This document shows, one piece after another, positions 43,496 through 43,572 of a DNA stretch of 43,572 nucleotides (the stretch's first letter is position 1; every line of letters begins with the position of its first letter). The position numbers and the translations under genes were made by a program. The notes beneath the pieces are model-generated. The model saw nothing but the letters and a program-made list of their open reading frames with translations, searched no databases and had not been told where the DNA came from. The stretch spans positions 1 to 43,572 of the forward strand of contig JAGXHU010000066.1 in assembly GCA_024636015.1 (NCBI GenBank). The letters are read 5' to 3'. Origin of the DNA: Halothiobacillus sp. (lineage in GTDB: Bacteria > Pseudomonadota > Gammaproteobacteria > Halothiobacillales > Halothiobacillaceae).

Positions 43496-43572
43496 GAGCC
43501 CGGCCTTGAGCGTGGGTCTTGGCGCATAGAAAATAGCTTTTTGGAAGTCACCCGGTGTGATGCACAACCGGA

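Overview
The window looks like the chromosome of a motile, respiring gammaproteobacterium. A sulfur-oxidising autotroph of the Halothiobacillus type is my best guess. This rests on the combination of a cytochrome c', a cbb3-type oxidase subunit, a Tat-exported DsrE-like protein, a Rep/UvrD helicase, PyrC/TruD and UbiA of gammaproteobacterial type, and cyanophycin genes. Nothing in the window proves the genus.

Layout. 1-2.9 kb: the end of a small membrane-protein operon behind a perfect TTAG-type palindrome, a Xre/MbcA-RES toxin-antitoxin pair, and an unrecognised membrane protein with conserved cysteines. 3-9.9 kb: housekeeping and envelope genes, namely hemB, a chemoreceptor behind a textbook sigma-28 promoter, cytochrome c', a cation-diffusion-facilitator gene broken by a one-base frameshift, ubiA, a gamma-carbonic-anhydrase-like protein, and a DtxR-family regulator translationally coupled to a 54-residue ORF. 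9.9-17.3 kb (mostly minus strand): kup, an orphan TRAP solute-binding lipoprotein, uvrD, a ccoN without ccoOPQ, and a 33-residue single-helix membrane ORF with its own terminator. 17.5-24.5 kb: a PleD-like diguanylate cyclase, monothiol glutaredoxin, pyrC-truD, the DsrE-like protein, an ArnT-like glycosyltransferase and a PilZ protein. 24.8-29.5 kb: one very large c-di-GMP sensor protein (membrane sensor, GAF, PAS, PAS, GGDEF, globin-like, GAF, EAL, C-terminal His/Cys domain).

29.8-33.3 kb: a tight four-gene operon of an alpha/beta hydrolase, an acyl carrier protein, a ketosynthase and a Rieske oxygenase. This appears to be an uncharacterised pathway that modifies an acyl chain held on its own carrier. 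33.3-41.1 kb: a cyanophycin locus. Two cyanophycin synthetases lie on the minus strand, the upstream one with a damaged Mur-type P-loop. They diverge from an ABC exporter-like protein and a DUF1854 protein, across a spacer holding an 11-nt direct repeat and a 13-bp perfect hairpin. A secreted GlcG/HbpS protein follows.

41.8-43.6 kb: tRNA-Asn, tRNA-Arg and two identical tRNA-Glu genes with a strong terminator, and then a change in character. The sequence becomes more AT-rich and mostly non-coding, and ends in an unrecognised gene followed directly by an integron attC site (63 bp, correct R'' and R' boxes, one extrahelical base). The window therefore runs into an integron gene cassette. No integrase gene lies inside it. 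The cassette gene is preceded by a 25-codon leader ORF and a perfect 10-bp inverted repeat.
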